The notes below the pieces were generated by a model that saw only the letters and a list, made by a program, of their open reading frames with translations, was not told where the DNA came from and made no database searches. DNA of 64,000 nucleotides from Candidatus Uabimicrobium amorphum (GTDB taxonomy: Bacteria; Planctomycetota; Uabimicrobiia; Uabimicrobiales; Uabimicrobiaceae), in the NCBI RefSeq assembly GCF_009002475.1, contig NZ_AP019860.1:3348001-3412000 (forward strand), written 5' to 3'. Positions 27,018-35,859 of this stretch are shown in pieces. The position numbers were made by a program, and so were the translations under genes. The number at the start of each line of letters is the position of its first letter. Position 1 is the stretch's first letter.

Positions 27018-27938
27018 ATGCATAAAGATATTATCAAAGAAATTCACACTCTAAACGAAAAATTGCTAGAAAAGAATATCTTCAAAGGGGGAAAAGGTTT
27101 CTATCAATTGCTAGATGAAAAGCCGAACGTAAACAAAAGAAACGTGTTTTTCTGTCTGTCGATGGAAGAGGGCAAAAAGTATGTTATCGAATTTGCACCA
27201 CCAAATTTAAATCACATTCAATTGCAAAAATATCTACGTCGTGCATTATTCTTACTAATTCTGGATCCAAAGCGCAATGTTGTTTCCGCACGAGATTTTT
27301 CCATTGATCCCAATCAAGGATTTGTCATTCTCGATTGGATTGCAGGTATCGATCTACACACTATTTTGCGAAAATCATCTCTCATTACCGTAAAAGAGGC
27401 TTTGTGGATCTTATCCGACTTAACCAAGGCGTTAGAGCATTTAGCCGATTTTTCTTTTGTACATCGCAATATTCATCCGCGTAGTATCATTGTTCGCAAA
27501 AAAACGGCGGATGTATACCTTGCCGGTCTTGAATATCTCGCGCAGTCGGATTTCATGGAAACAAAATTAGTGGACATCAATACTCATTACATCTCACCAG
27601 AATTAATGCGCTGCTTGCTATTTCCTGATAAAAATGTATACATAACACCTGCCAGCGATATTTACAGTATAGGTGCCATATTTTTTCACATGTTGACCGG
27701 TACGCCACCATTCAATCCGAAACGAGATGTCGAAAAGTGGAGTTCAAAACGCTATCGCGTACCAAAGCTAGAAGATGTTCGTGCAGATCGCAAACAAAAA
27801 AAGATGTTGCAATTCTTAGTGAAGAAAATGATGGACTTTGATCCCAACAAAAGATGGTCAACAATGGAAGTACGCGATTACGCTTACGATTGTTTGGGTA
27901 TTACGGATCGCGATAAAGATATGCAGCGCTTTTTATAG
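27018..27938 (+). CDS. Ser/Thr kinase-like pseudokinase
   Basis: A 306-residue, soluble, single-domain kinase homologue whose C-lobe is clear (HRNIHPRSIIV near 150, YISPELMRCLLF, SDIYSIGAIFFHMLTGTPPF, a terminal DPNKRWSTMEVRDY) but whose catalytic residues are lost. HRD is HRN, so the catalytic Asp is Asn. The DFG position reads AGLE. No canonical glycine loop or VAIK lysine is evident in the N-lobe (KYVIEFAPPNLNHIQL). It is therefore probably inactive and acts as a scaffold or allosteric partner. Gaps of 8 nt on each side tie it to the CYTH and nnrD genes. Confidence 0.85.
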   Translation: MHKDIIKEIHTLNEKLLEKNIFKGGKGFYQLLDEKPNVNKRNVFFCLSMEEGKKYVIEFAPPNLNHIQLQKYLRRALFLLILDPKRNVVSARDFSIDPNQGFVILDWIAGIDLHTILRKSSLITVKEALWILSDLTKALEHLADFSFVHRNIHPRSIIVRKKTADVYLAGLEYLAQSDFMETKLVDINTHYISPELMRCLLFPDKNVYITPASDIYSIGAIFFHMLTGTPPFNPKRDVEKWSSKRYRVPKLEDVRADRKQKKMLQFLVKKMMDFDPNKRWSTMEVRDYAYDCLGITDRDKDMQRFL

Positions 27939-27946
27939 GAAGAGTT

Positions 27947-28813
27947 ATGGAACAAATACAAACCTTACCCAAATTGTCCCCACGCAAACAAAATGCCCAC
28001 AAAGGAAGCTGTGGTAAAGTATTTATTATCGCCGGTTCACGTGGCATGATGGGAGCTGCGTACCTCACAACAGAATCGGTCTTGCGTTCTGGTGCGGGAT
28101 TGGTCACCTTAGCCACTCCCGACAGTGAACAACGCGTTGCGGCAACAAAGTTAACTTGTGCAATGACCTATCCTCTTCCCTCAACGTCTACCGGAGCAGT
28201 GTCTTTTATGGCAAGGAGTAATATTGTTGATGTTACAAATGAATGCCAAGCCGTAGCCATTGGTCCAGGAATGTCACAACACCACTATACACAAGAATTT
28301 ATTTACGATGTTATTCCGCGCTTACGTGCGCCAATTGTAATAGATGCCGATGCACTCAACGCGCTTTGCGATCGCAGTGACGTACTAAAAAAACGTAGTG
28401 CTCCCACAATTGTAACTCCTCACCCTGGAGAGTTCAGTCGTTTAGTGGGCAAACCTATTAATGAAATCGTAGAAAACGGTAAAGAAATTGCGATGCAATT
28501 CGCCCGTGATCACAACTGTGTTGTGGTATTAAAAGTCGCACCAGCGATCGTTGTCAGCCACGACAGTTACTACGAAAACACTACCGGAAATCCAGGAATG
28601 GCAACAGGGGGAAGTGGAGATGTTTTGACAGGGGTGATTACCGCCCTACTCGCACAGGGTTTTTCAGCATTTGCCGCAGCGCAACTAGGTGTTTACCTAC
28701 ACGGTGCTGCAGGAGATCTGTGCAAAGAATACATAGGAGAATACGGGATGATCGCCAGCGACATACTACAGTTTTTACCACATGCTTTTCAAATACATTT
28801 AAGTCAGGAATAA
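27947..28813 (+). CDS. nnrD: ADP-dependent NAD(P)H-hydrate dehydratase
   Basis: A 288-residue YjeF C-terminal (ribokinase-like) dehydratase that repairs the S-form of hydrated NAD(P)H using ADP. Recognised motifs: AHKGSCGKVFIIAGSRGMMGAA (about 18-39), GAGLVTLATP, VIDADALNAL (about 130), TPHPGEFSRL and the nucleotide loop NPGMATGGSGDVLTGVI (about 211-227). The NnrE epimerase half found in E. coli is absent, so the protein is the stand-alone C-terminal form and the epimerase must be elsewhere. It follows the pseudokinase by 8 nt and ends 3 nt before a GTG-initiated kinase. Confidence 0.95.
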   Translation: MEQIQTLPKLSPRKQNAHKGSCGKVFIIAGSRGMMGAAYLTTESVLRSGAGLVTLATPDSEQRVAATKLTCAMTYPLPSTSTGAVSFMARSNIVDVTNECQAVAIGPGMSQHHYTQEFIYDVIPRLRAPIVIDADALNALCDRSDVLKKRSAPTIVTPHPGEFSRLVGKPINEIVENGKEIAMQFARDHNCVVVLKVAPAIVVSHDSYYENTTGNPGMATGGSGDVLTGVITALLAQGFSAFAAAQLGVYLHGAAGDLCKEYIGEYGMIASDILQFLPHAFQIHLSQE

Positions 28814-28816
28814 ATC

Positions 28817-30028
28817 GTGGAATATTATCTTTCGGATAAAGAATTTATGCACGCCGCAATCCAAGGAAAATATCTCACTGCGGAGCAAGTTGCCAGGTGT
28901 AAGCAATCGCAAAAAAATGCTCCCAAGCACAAAGACAAAATGTTGCATGAATTAGCTTTATATCACAATTTAATGAGTGTAGAACAACTCGATCGGTTAT
29001 ACAAAGAAACACGCAAAAAAAACAAGGCACTCGCCATCGGAAACTACGAAATAAAATCTATTTTAGGTGAAGGTGGTCTTGGTGTCGTATACCTTGCCAA
29101 ACAACTTTCGATGAAACGCAATGTGGCACTAAAAGTTCTCTATCGCAAATGGGTACAAGACGAAGAATTTCGCAAACGTTTTCTTCTCGAAGCGCGCATC
29201 GTGGGTAAACTATCGCACACGAATTTAATCCAAGTATTTGATATTGGTTATGATAAAGGTCATTACTACTTTTCTATGGAATACGTTCCTGGGTCTACCC
29301 TAGAACAAATCATCAACAAAGACGATTATATTCCTTTAGAAAAGGCAATGGATCATACCCTGCAGCTTCTAGATGCACTGAATTATATTTGGAAAAAAAA
29401 CCTGGTACACCGCGATATCAAACCAAGTAACATTATCATAAACAAAGAACAAATTGCGAAGTTAGGCGACTTTGGATTTGTAAAGTCGAAAATGGACGAA
29501 CAACTCGTACAAAACGACGATTTTGTCTTAGGAACACCCGACTATATGTCTCCAGAACAAGCCATGGGTAAAAACGACCTAGACTATCGCAGTGACATTT
29601 ACTCCCTTGGTGCAACTTTTTATCACATGATCACCGGTTCTGCTCCCTACGATGGGTCTGAATCCGTTATTATTCGCCAACATATTAAAGCGGCCATTCC
29701 TTCCCCTTTAAGTATACGTGGTTCCATCCCACCAGGAGTTTGTCAAATTATCGAAAAAATGATGGCAAAAGAACCACAAGACCGTTACCAAAGTTATGAA
29801 AACCTAAAGCGCGACCTTGTACTAGTAAAAGAAGGTAGTTCACCAAAAGCGGAAAGACTCGACATCAATAAGTCCACGATTGCCCGTCAAGATTTTTTTG
29901 GCCTTCCGGCGCAAATCTACAAACTTGAAGAGGAAATAAAAAGGCTAAAATACCGCGAAATATACTATCAAATACTCATCGTAATACTTTGTTCAACACT
30001 CGTTATCATTTTACTACTCGCTGGCTAA
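28817..30028 (+). CDS. Ser/Thr protein kinase with N-terminal helical module and C-terminal membrane anchor
   Basis: A 403-residue kinase. Residues 1-70 form an all-helical module of the type 'A..GKYLTAEQVARCKQ...LHELALYHNLMSVEQLDRLYKE', which also occurs in the FHA kinase and the pentapeptide protein further right. The kinase (about 76-340) has GEGGLGVVYLAK, VALKVL (Lys about 105), HRDIKPSNIIINK (about 198), DFGF (about 218) and SPEQ; it is probably active. A final hydrophobic helix (YYQILIVILCSTLVIILLLAG) makes it a tail-anchored protein with the kinase in the cytoplasm. The start is GTG at 28817, 3 nt after nnrD, and lpxK begins 3 nt after its stop. Confidence 0.92.
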   Translation: MEYYLSDKEFMHAAIQGKYLTAEQVARCKQSQKNAPKHKDKMLHELALYHNLMSVEQLDRLYKETRKKNKALAIGNYEIKSILGEGGLGVVYLAKQLSMKRNVALKVLYRKWVQDEEFRKRFLLEARIVGKLSHTNLIQVFDIGYDKGHYYFSMEYVPGSTLEQIINKDDYIPLEKAMDHTLQLLDALNYIWKKNLVHRDIKPSNIIINKEQIAKLGDFGFVKSKMDEQLVQNDDFVLGTPDYMSPEQAMGKNDLDYRSDIYSLGATFYHMITGSAPYDGSESVIIRQHIKAAIPSPLSIRGSIPPGVCQIIEKMMAKEPQDRYQSYENLKRDLVLVKEGSSPKAERLDINKSTIARQDFFGLPAQIYKLEEEIKRLKYREIYYQILIVILCSTLVIILLLAG

Positions 30029-30031
30029 ACT

Positions 30032-31069
30032 ATGAGCAAAACCTCTTTCGTACATCAATTGCAAACGAGCAATAAACTACATTTTTTTTTCTTACGTCCT
30101 ATCTTGAAATTTGCAAGTATTGTATATGGTGTCATCACACATCTACGCAATCTGGGATACAAATATCATTTCCTATCAGGTAAATCGGTTCATGCGCCTG
30201 TAATTAGTATCGGTAACATCATTGCCGGAGGAACGGGAAAAACCCCTATGGTGATATGGCTCATCCAAAATTTCCCACAAAGTTTCCCCCAGACAATACT
30301 CCTTTCGCGTGGCTATGGAGGAGACGAGCAACAAATTTTTGCACAAGCTCTTCCACAAGTACCACATTTCACAGGCAGTAAACGCTACGATTCCGCGCAA
30401 AAGGCTCTGCAGCAATACGGAGAAGATATCGTATTTTTACTCGATGATGGTTTCCAACACAGACAACTCAATCGCGACCTAGATATCGTACTTATCGACG
30501 CAACTTGTCCATTTGGTTATAAGCACATGCTGCCACGCGGATTTCTTCGCGAATATCTAAGTAACCTAAAACGTGCTGATGTTTTTATCATTACGCGTAG
30601 CGACATGGTCACGACACAACAACTACAAAAAATTCGCCAACAACTGCGTCATGTCGCGGGAGAAAAGTTACAGGTTCTCTCACAACATGTTCCCGCTTAT
30701 TTTACAGAACTTACTAAAAAACATACGCAAAACAAACATACATTTACCGGCAAGAAAGCTGTACTATTTTGCGGCATAGGAAACCCCAATAGTTTTTGTT
30801 ATTTAGTGGAAAATCTTGGGGTCGAAGTGATAGAATTAAAAGCCTTTGACGATCATTATCACTACACCACCGAAGATATAACCACGATCTGCCGTAGTGC
30901 GCAACAGCATCACGCAGACATCATCATCACCACAGCGAAAGACGCCGTCAAGATTAGCGAAGTAAGTGGCGAAATACCTATTTGGGTTTTACAAATAGAA
31001 ATAGACATCACCGAAGGCAAACAAGAACTTATTTCAGTAATTGAAAATACGATTAGGAAAAAATCATGA
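30032..31069 (+). CDS. lpxK: tetraacyldisaccharide 4'-kinase (lipid A biosynthesis)
   Basis: A 345-residue LpxK, the inner-membrane kinase that phosphorylates the 4' position of tetraacyldisaccharide-1-P to give lipid IVA. The N-terminal hydrophobic helix (about 20-36) is followed by the P-loop GNIIAGGTGKTPMV (about 60-73), the LSRGYGG motif (about 91) and LLDDGFQHRQL (about 140), then LPRGFLRE. All are diagnostic. Length is normal. Its presence shows that the organism makes lipid A. It is coupled to the upstream kinase (3-nt gap) and to the downstream small gene (ATGA overlap). Confidence 0.96.
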   Translation: MSKTSFVHQLQTSNKLHFFFLRPILKFASIVYGVITHLRNLGYKYHFLSGKSVHAPVISIGNIIAGGTGKTPMVIWLIQNFPQSFPQTILLSRGYGGDEQQIFAQALPQVPHFTGSKRYDSAQKALQQYGEDIVFLLDDGFQHRQLNRDLDIVLIDATCPFGYKHMLPRGFLREYLSNLKRADVFIITRSDMVTTQQLQKIRQQLRHVAGEKLQVLSQHVPAYFTELTKKHTQNKHTFTGKKAVLFCGIGNPNSFCYLVENLGVEVIELKAFDDHYHYTTEDITTICRSAQQHHADIIITTAKDAVKISEVSGEIPIWVLQIEIDITEGKQELISVIENTIRKKS

Positions 31070-31566
31070 TTATAGTGCAAATGGTAGAAATAAAATGGGG
31101 AAAAGAGTATCGCGGTGCACCAAAAGCCAGTATTCGCAACGCCGTTCCCGAAGTGTATGAATTCTTGCCTTTTCTTTCCGAAAACAAGGCATATGGTTAC
31201 CAATCTTTTTCATGCTATGCATGGAATGACTTTGCAAAAACACATATGGAAACAAAGGAAGAAGACTCTCTTCCACAACAAGATTCATGCATTGGTTTTT
31301 TCGAACAAGACGGTATGATAAAAACATATCACTTACCCAACCACTACGAAGGGGAAGGCATTGCATGGGAAAAGAGAAAATTCGCCTTCAAACTCGACGA
31401 GAATCAATGGGGACAAATAAAATTTAACGGACGTTACGAAGTTGATAGCGAGTGGATTTACTACAAAAACATATACAACATTGGGCGCTTCACCAATCCG
31501 CAGCCCGATATTTTCGTAAACAGTAAAGCAGATTATCTTTACGAAGATATGAAGAATATATTATAA
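31066..31566 (+). CDS. uncharacterised 166-residue protein
   Basis: No family recognised. The protein is soluble, acidic and aromatic-rich, with many Tyr and Trp residues (KWGKEY, HYEGEGIAWEKRKF, VDSEWIYYKNIYNIGRF), suggesting a small beta-rich domain. There is no signal peptide or membrane helix. The first ATG (31066) overlaps the lpxK stop in an ATGA arrangement; a second in-frame ATG at 31081 is possible. It ends the long kinase/lpxK run and is followed by a palindromic repeat rather than another gene. Confidence 0.65.
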   Translation: MIIVQMVEIKWGKEYRGAPKASIRNAVPEVYEFLPFLSENKAYGYQSFSCYAWNDFAKTHMETKEEDSLPQQDSCIGFFEQDGMIKTYHLPNHYEGEGIAWEKRKFAFKLDENQWGQIKFNGRYEVDSEWIYYKNIYNIGRFTNPQPDIFVNSKADYLYEDMKNIL

Positions 31567-31627
31567 TTTAACCCTAAACTGCTAGTTGAGTTTCATCTAG
31601 AAACGTCTAATAATTTACTAAACACTT

Positions 31628-31706
31628 GTGTCATTACCGCGAAAGCGGTAAACCAGTAATGAGAATTATTCAGATTGCTAGATCCCCGTTTTCACAGGGA
31701 TGACAC
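31628..31706. repeat. MITE/REP-like imperfect palindrome
   Basis: The termini GTGTCATT (31628) and GATGACAC (31706) begin a roughly 33-bp imperfect inverted repeat, with inner small palindromes ACCGCGAAAGCGGT and CCCCGTTTTCACAGGG. This is the 'TCAT-CC-CGAAAGCGG' style found as dispersed elements in many bacteria. A related but rearranged version lies at 57146-57296. It occupies most of the gap between the lpxK operon and argS. Confidence 0.75.
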
Positions 31707-31752
31707 GCTTACGGATTTTAACTAGCGATTAGGGGACTTTAGGAAAATTGTC

Positions 31753-33744
31753 ATGCTCTTACAGGAATTTACCAACAAATTAAAGACGGAAATTTGCCAA
31801 AATATTAATAATGCATTTAGCGATGTAGAGGATATATCTCCCGATGCCATTCAGTTTAGCGCACCGCCCAATAGCGATATGGGAGACTATGCGATCGCGT
31901 GTTTTCCCTTCGCCAAAGCATTGAAAAAAGCTCCGGTAGCCATTGCTACCGACATCGCCGCAAATTTTACGCCTTCTTCTTTGGTAAGCAAAATGCAAGC
32001 CGTCGGACCGTATATCAATGTGTTTATCAACAAAACCCTTTTCAGCGAAGTGGTTTGTCGCACAGTAATGAAAGAAGAAAAAGACTACGGACGCGGAGAA
32101 AAGAAAAACAAAACGGTCATGATCGAGTATTCTTCACCGAATACGAATAAACCACTACATTTGGGGCATCTGCGCAACAACATTTTAGGTATGGCCATCG
32201 CCAATATTCTCGACTTTTATGGATACGAGGTCATTAAGGTCAACTTGGTAAATGATCGCGGTATTCACATTTGCAAATCTATGTTGGCCTATGAAAAATG
32301 GGGCAACGGCGAAACTCCCGAAAGCTGTGGAGAAAAAGGGGATCACTTTGTTGGTAAGTACTATGTTTTATTCGACAATAAGTTAGAAGAAGAAAAACAA
32401 CAATGTGCCAAAGATCAAAAAATTGATCTCGAAAAACTCGCCACAGAAATTGGTGATCTAAAAAAACAAGTGCGCAACTGTAAAGATGCTGCACAAAAAA
32501 AAGAATTGCGTAAAAAGCTAAAAGACACAGAAAAATCGGTCGAAGATTTCAACAACGATTTCCTTAGCAACTCCAAGCTATACGGCGATGCGTTGGCGAT
32601 GCTAAAAAAATGGGAAAACAATGACGCGGAAGTCCGCGCGTTGTGGAAAAAGATGAATGCGTGGGTAATGGATGGCTTTCATGAAACCTACGGCAAACTC
32701 GGCTGTGAGTTCGATAAATTTTATTTTGAAAGCGATACATTTTCTCTAGGAAAAAAGCACGTAGAAGAAGGTGCGCAAAAAGGTGTATTTGCGAAACACG
32801 ACGACAATTCCATTTGGGTGAGCGGAGAATCACTAAAAAAACAAGATTCGAAAACCTTCAAAAAGTTTTCTCCTAAGGACAAATTATTACTTCGCGCCGA
32901 TGGAACTTCGGTATACATTACCCAAGACATCGGAACGACTATTCTCAAACATAAAGACAAAGAACTTGACCAATGCTTATTTGTCGTGGGCGAAGAGCAA
33001 GAGTTGCATTTTAAAACACTATTCAGCATTCTCGGAATTCTAGATTTTTCGTGGTGGGAAAAATGCCGTCACATTTCTTACGGAATGGTAAATCTTCCCG
33101 AAGGAAAGCTCAAAAGCCGCAAGGGAACACGCGTAGATGCCGATGAGCTCGTAAAGGAAATGGAACAACGTGTCGTCGACATTATCACTGCCAACGAAAA
33201 AATCGATATCGAAGAAGACCAAATAGCGAATGTTGCCGAAGACATAGCCTTGGCCGCTCTAAAATTATTTTTACTCAACATCTCTCGCGAAAAAGCACTA
33301 CTTTTTGATCCACACAAAGCAATTTCTAGCGATAGCGGTGACAGTGCTGGCAAGAGTGGTGCTATTGCCTTTACCGGCGACACTGGTCCGTATATCCAAT
33401 ACGGCTACGCACGTATTTGTGGTATTTTTCGCAACGCCAATGCCACAGCAACTACGGAAGTCGACTATGCGATTCTCCATTCCAAGGAAGAACAGGCAGT
33501 ACTACAAAAAGTCGCTGATTTTCCTCAGGCAGTAGCCAATGCTGCCGAGAACGACAGTCCACATTTTATCACCACCTATTTGTTGGACTTGACAAAATTA
33601 CTGTTCAAATTCTATGGTGTGCACCAAGTTATTAGCGACGACGAAGAGACAAAACAAGCGAGATTATTACTGTGCAAAGTTGTTGCCCAGGTTATTCACA
33701 ATGGTATGAAACTTTTAGGGATGAATGTTCCCGAAAGGATGTAA
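31753..33744 (+). CDS. argS: arginyl-tRNA synthetase
   Basis: A 663-residue class I ArgRS charging tRNA-Arg. The N-terminal additional domain (Add1, about 1-110) is followed by the Rossmann core with the HIGH-type motif PLHLGHLRN (about 135) and VNLVNDRGIHICKSM. The KMSKS-equivalent region is GKLKSRKGTRVDADELV (about 455), and the DALR-type anticodon domain ends with GMKLLGMNVPERM. Compared with the bacteroidete-like form it resembles, it carries a Lys/Glu-rich coiled-coil-like insertion at about residues 215-280 within the catalytic domain. ATG at 31753; the aminotransferase starts 1 nt past its stop with AAAGGA inside the argS tail. Confidence 0.96.
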   Translation: MLLQEFTNKLKTEICQNINNAFSDVEDISPDAIQFSAPPNSDMGDYAIACFPFAKALKKAPVAIATDIAANFTPSSLVSKMQAVGPYINVFINKTLFSEVVCRTVMKEEKDYGRGEKKNKTVMIEYSSPNTNKPLHLGHLRNNILGMAIANILDFYGYEVIKVNLVNDRGIHICKSMLAYEKWGNGETPESCGEKGDHFVGKYYVLFDNKLEEEKQQCAKDQKIDLEKLATEIGDLKKQVRNCKDAAQKKELRKKLKDTEKSVEDFNNDFLSNSKLYGDALAMLKKWENNDAEVRALWKKMNAWVMDGFHETYGKLGCEFDKFYFESDTFSLGKKHVEEGAQKGVFAKHDDNSIWVSGESLKKQDSKTFKKFSPKDKLLLRADGTSVYITQDIGTTILKHKDKELDQCLFVVGEEQELHFKTLFSILGILDFSWWEKCRHISYGMVNLPEGKLKSRKGTRVDADELVKEMEQRVVDIITANEKIDIEEDQIANVAEDIALAALKLFLLNISREKALLFDPHKAISSDSGDSAGKSGAIAFTGDTGPYIQYGYARICGIFRNANATATTEVDYAILHSKEEQAVLQKVADFPQAVANAAENDSPHFITTYLLDLTKLLFKFYGVHQVISDDEETKQARLLLCKVVAQVIHNGMKLLGMNVPERM

Positions 33745-33745
33745 T

Positions 33746-34942
33746 ATGGAACTCAATCGTACACTAGATCAAGTGACACCTTCTCTTACTTTGCAGTTGG
33801 TGGCAAAAGTAAATGACTTGAAACAACAAGGGAAAGATATCGTGGGCTTTACCGTTGGTGAGCCTGATTTCCCTACTCCGCAGCACATAAAACAGAGTGG
33901 AATTGATGCAATCAATGACAATTTTACGCGCTACACGGCGGCAGTGGGAATCAACGAACTAAAGGATATTATCGTCTCCAAATTAAAAACAGAAAATAAT
34001 TTAGAGTACACCGCGCAAAATATCGCAGTAAACAATGGAGCCAAACATTCTATTTCCAATGTTCTCATGACTCTAATTAATCCAGGTGACGAAATTATCA
34101 TCCCTGCGCCTTACTGGCTGAGCTATCCTGAAATGGTCACACTGTGTCACGGTAAAAGTGTGGTTGTACCAACAACAAAAGACTCTGGATACAAAATTAC
34201 GGCACAACAACTCAAGGAAGCCATTACCCCCAAAACAAAAGCCGTGATCATCAACAGCCCCAACAATCCAAGTGGTGCCGTTTACAGTGAACAAGAACTA
34301 CAGAGTTTGGTAGAGGTAATTGCCGAAAGTGGAATATGGGTCATTAGCGACGAAATCTATGAAAAACTAGTGTACGATGGTAACAAACATTTCTCACTGG
34401 CACAATACCCGCAAATCAAGTCACAAGTCATTGTGGTAAATGGGGTATCCAAAGCATATGCCATGACAGGATGGCGCATTGGTTACATCGCCGCCGAACC
34501 AGAAATCATCAAAGGCGTGGCCAAAATACAAAGCCAATTCACCTCCAGTCCATGTTCGATTTCGCAAAAAGCCGCGGCCACCGCCATTTCCGGTTCGCAA
34601 GACGAAGTGGAAAAAATGCGCAGTATTTTTGAAGATCGCCGTAACCTAGCCCATGATTTGCTAAATAAAATTCCAGGACTTAGTGTAGATAAAGCGCCCG
34701 GAGCTTTTTACCTATTTCCTCAATGTGAAGGCTACAACAAAGTAACACCTGAAGGCAAAGCCATCAACAGTTCACTAGATTTGGCCGATTATATGTTGGA
34801 AAAACACCATGTGGTGGTCGTTCCAGGAAAGGCTTTCGGCTGTGACTTGAATTTTCGCATATCGTATGCAACATCTCACGAACAGATAAAAAAAGGTATT
34901 GAACGTATACACAACGCCTTTGCAGAATTACGCGAAGGATAA
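33746..34942 (+). CDS. class I aminotransferase, aspartate aminotransferase type
   Basis: A 398-residue fold-type I PLP enzyme of the Ib aspartate/prephenate aminotransferase group. It shows FTVGEPDFPTP (about 37), NGAKHSI, PAPYWLSYPEM, INSPNNPSGAVY (about 173), VISDEIYE, and the Schiff-base lysine in VSKAYAMTGWRIGY (Lys about 236), with the C-terminal substrate Arg in NFRISYA. It transfers amino groups between aspartate/glutamate and oxoacids. The frame extends to 33725, but the ATG at 33746 follows AAAGGA and gives the usual MELNRTLDQV start. AAGGAGG overlapping its stop serves the next gene. Confidence 0.93.
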   Translation: MELNRTLDQVTPSLTLQLVAKVNDLKQQGKDIVGFTVGEPDFPTPQHIKQSGIDAINDNFTRYTAAVGINELKDIIVSKLKTENNLEYTAQNIAVNNGAKHSISNVLMTLINPGDEIIIPAPYWLSYPEMVTLCHGKSVVVPTTKDSGYKITAQQLKEAITPKTKAVIINSPNNPSGAVYSEQELQSLVEVIAESGIWVISDEIYEKLVYDGNKHFSLAQYPQIKSQVIVVNGVSKAYAMTGWRIGYIAAEPEIIKGVAKIQSQFTSSPCSISQKAAATAISGSQDEVEKMRSIFEDRRNLAHDLLNKIPGLSVDKAPGAFYLFPQCEGYNKVTPEGKAINSSLDLADYMLEKHHVVVVPGKAFGCDLNFRISYATSHEQIKKGIERIHNAFAELREG

Positions 34943-34955
34943 GGAGGCAATTATT

Positions 34956-35681
34956 ATGTGGGCAAGTATCCAAAACATCGAGCAGCCTGCCACGTTGCTA
35001 GAGGCAAACAAACTAAATGATAACAAAAATAGCGTTCTCTTTAGCGGAGGAACCTATTTAGTTGCACAAAAAAGTAAAGAAGTGCATACGCTAATTGATA
35101 TAAATCACCTAATTGCATCAAAAATAGCAGAAGAAGGTGAACAAATATCTATTGGGGCAGGTGTAACTTTACAGCAAATGGAAGGTCACTTCGACAAAGA
35201 TGTCATTGGTCGCAGTGCGCACCAATCATGCTATTCCAAAAATATACGCAACCAACGTACCATCGGCGGTGAGATTGCACAGAAAAGTACAACCTCACAG
35301 ATAAATGTCTTACTACATGCCATAAACGTAAACCTCAAAGTTTTCGTCAACGATCGCACCACAGAGGTAGACATCAACTCATGGGATGGAGAAGGAATTA
35401 TCAGCGAAATCGTATTTGCCAAAGATCGCAATGTCGATGTAAAGGGCTACAGTGTTATTCCCTCTGCCCCACCGTTTATTGTGGTCGGTTATAACTATAC
35501 CACAAAAATGTGTGTTATTGGCGGACGAACAAATGGGTTTGCCAACTTTGTGGTCGAAGACGGTAAGATAGATGAAGCAGTAGAGGAGAAGTTGGCTGAA
35601 TTTTTTGCCGATGACCACCATGGATCGTGCAATTATAAACGACATTTGGTAAAGGTTGCATTGCGAGACTTTACAGGTTAG
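34956..35681 (+). CDS. FAD-binding subunit of a molybdenum hydroxylase (xanthine dehydrogenase family)
   Basis: A 241-residue member of the CoxM/XdhB-type FAD subunit family. The FAD-binding loop is LFSGGTYLVAQK (usually AGGTDL), followed by LIDINHL and IGAGVTLQQME, and the second flavin loop is KNIRNQRTIGGEIAQK (usually IRNVATVGGN). It is shorter than the roughly 290-residue norm, ending soon after the CO-dehydrogenase-flavoprotein-like C-terminal region, and several flavin-loop residues deviate. AAGGAGG at 34941-34947 sets the ATG at 34956. The Fe-S and Mo subunits follow after a 178-bp spacer that contains a dispersed repeat. Confidence 0.85.
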   Translation: MWASIQNIEQPATLLEANKLNDNKNSVLFSGGTYLVAQKSKEVHTLIDINHLIASKIAEEGEQISIGAGVTLQQMEGHFDKDVIGRSAHQSCYSKNIRNQRTIGGEIAQKSTTSQINVLLHAINVNLKVFVNDRTTEVDINSWDGEGIISEIVFAKDRNVDVKGYSVIPSAPPFIVVGYNYTTKMCVIGGRTNGFANFVVEDGKIDEAVEEKLAEFFADDHHGSCNYKRHLVKVALRDFTG

Positions 35682-35724
35682 ATTTTATTCCATTCAAACC
35701 GCAATAAAAAACAAAGGGAATCGT

Positions 35725-35772
35725 GGTGGAATGTAGGGGCGGATCTTGTGTCCGCCCGTTCCCCAAATACAG
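35725..35772 (+). repeat. dispersed palindromic repeat, copy 1
   Basis: A 48-bp element beginning GGTGGAATGTAG, containing the palindrome GGGGCGGATC-TTGTG-TCCGCCC and ending in AAATACAG. A second full copy lies inverted at 43521-43571 and a shortened copy at 42561-42596. Here it sits between the FAD and Fe-S subunit genes of one enzyme. Confidence 0.85.
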
Positions 35773-35859
35773 GTGGACAATCATTTTCAACGACGAACAA
35801 TGAATAATAACCTTTGCAAAAATTACACACGGCAAAAACAATAAAAGAGGAATTTGGGT

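Noticed and set aside
30032..31069. lpxK as a general P-loop kinase unrelated to lipid A
   Set aside because: The combined SIGNIIAGGTGKTP and LDDGFQHRQL motifs are specific to LpxK.
31628..31706. CRISPR repeat
   Set aside because: A single palindromic unit without spacers or equal-length repeats, and no cas genes in the window.
35854..35859. TTG start for the Fe-S subunit
   Set aside because: The ATG six bases later has better spacing from AGAGGA and gives the family N-terminus.
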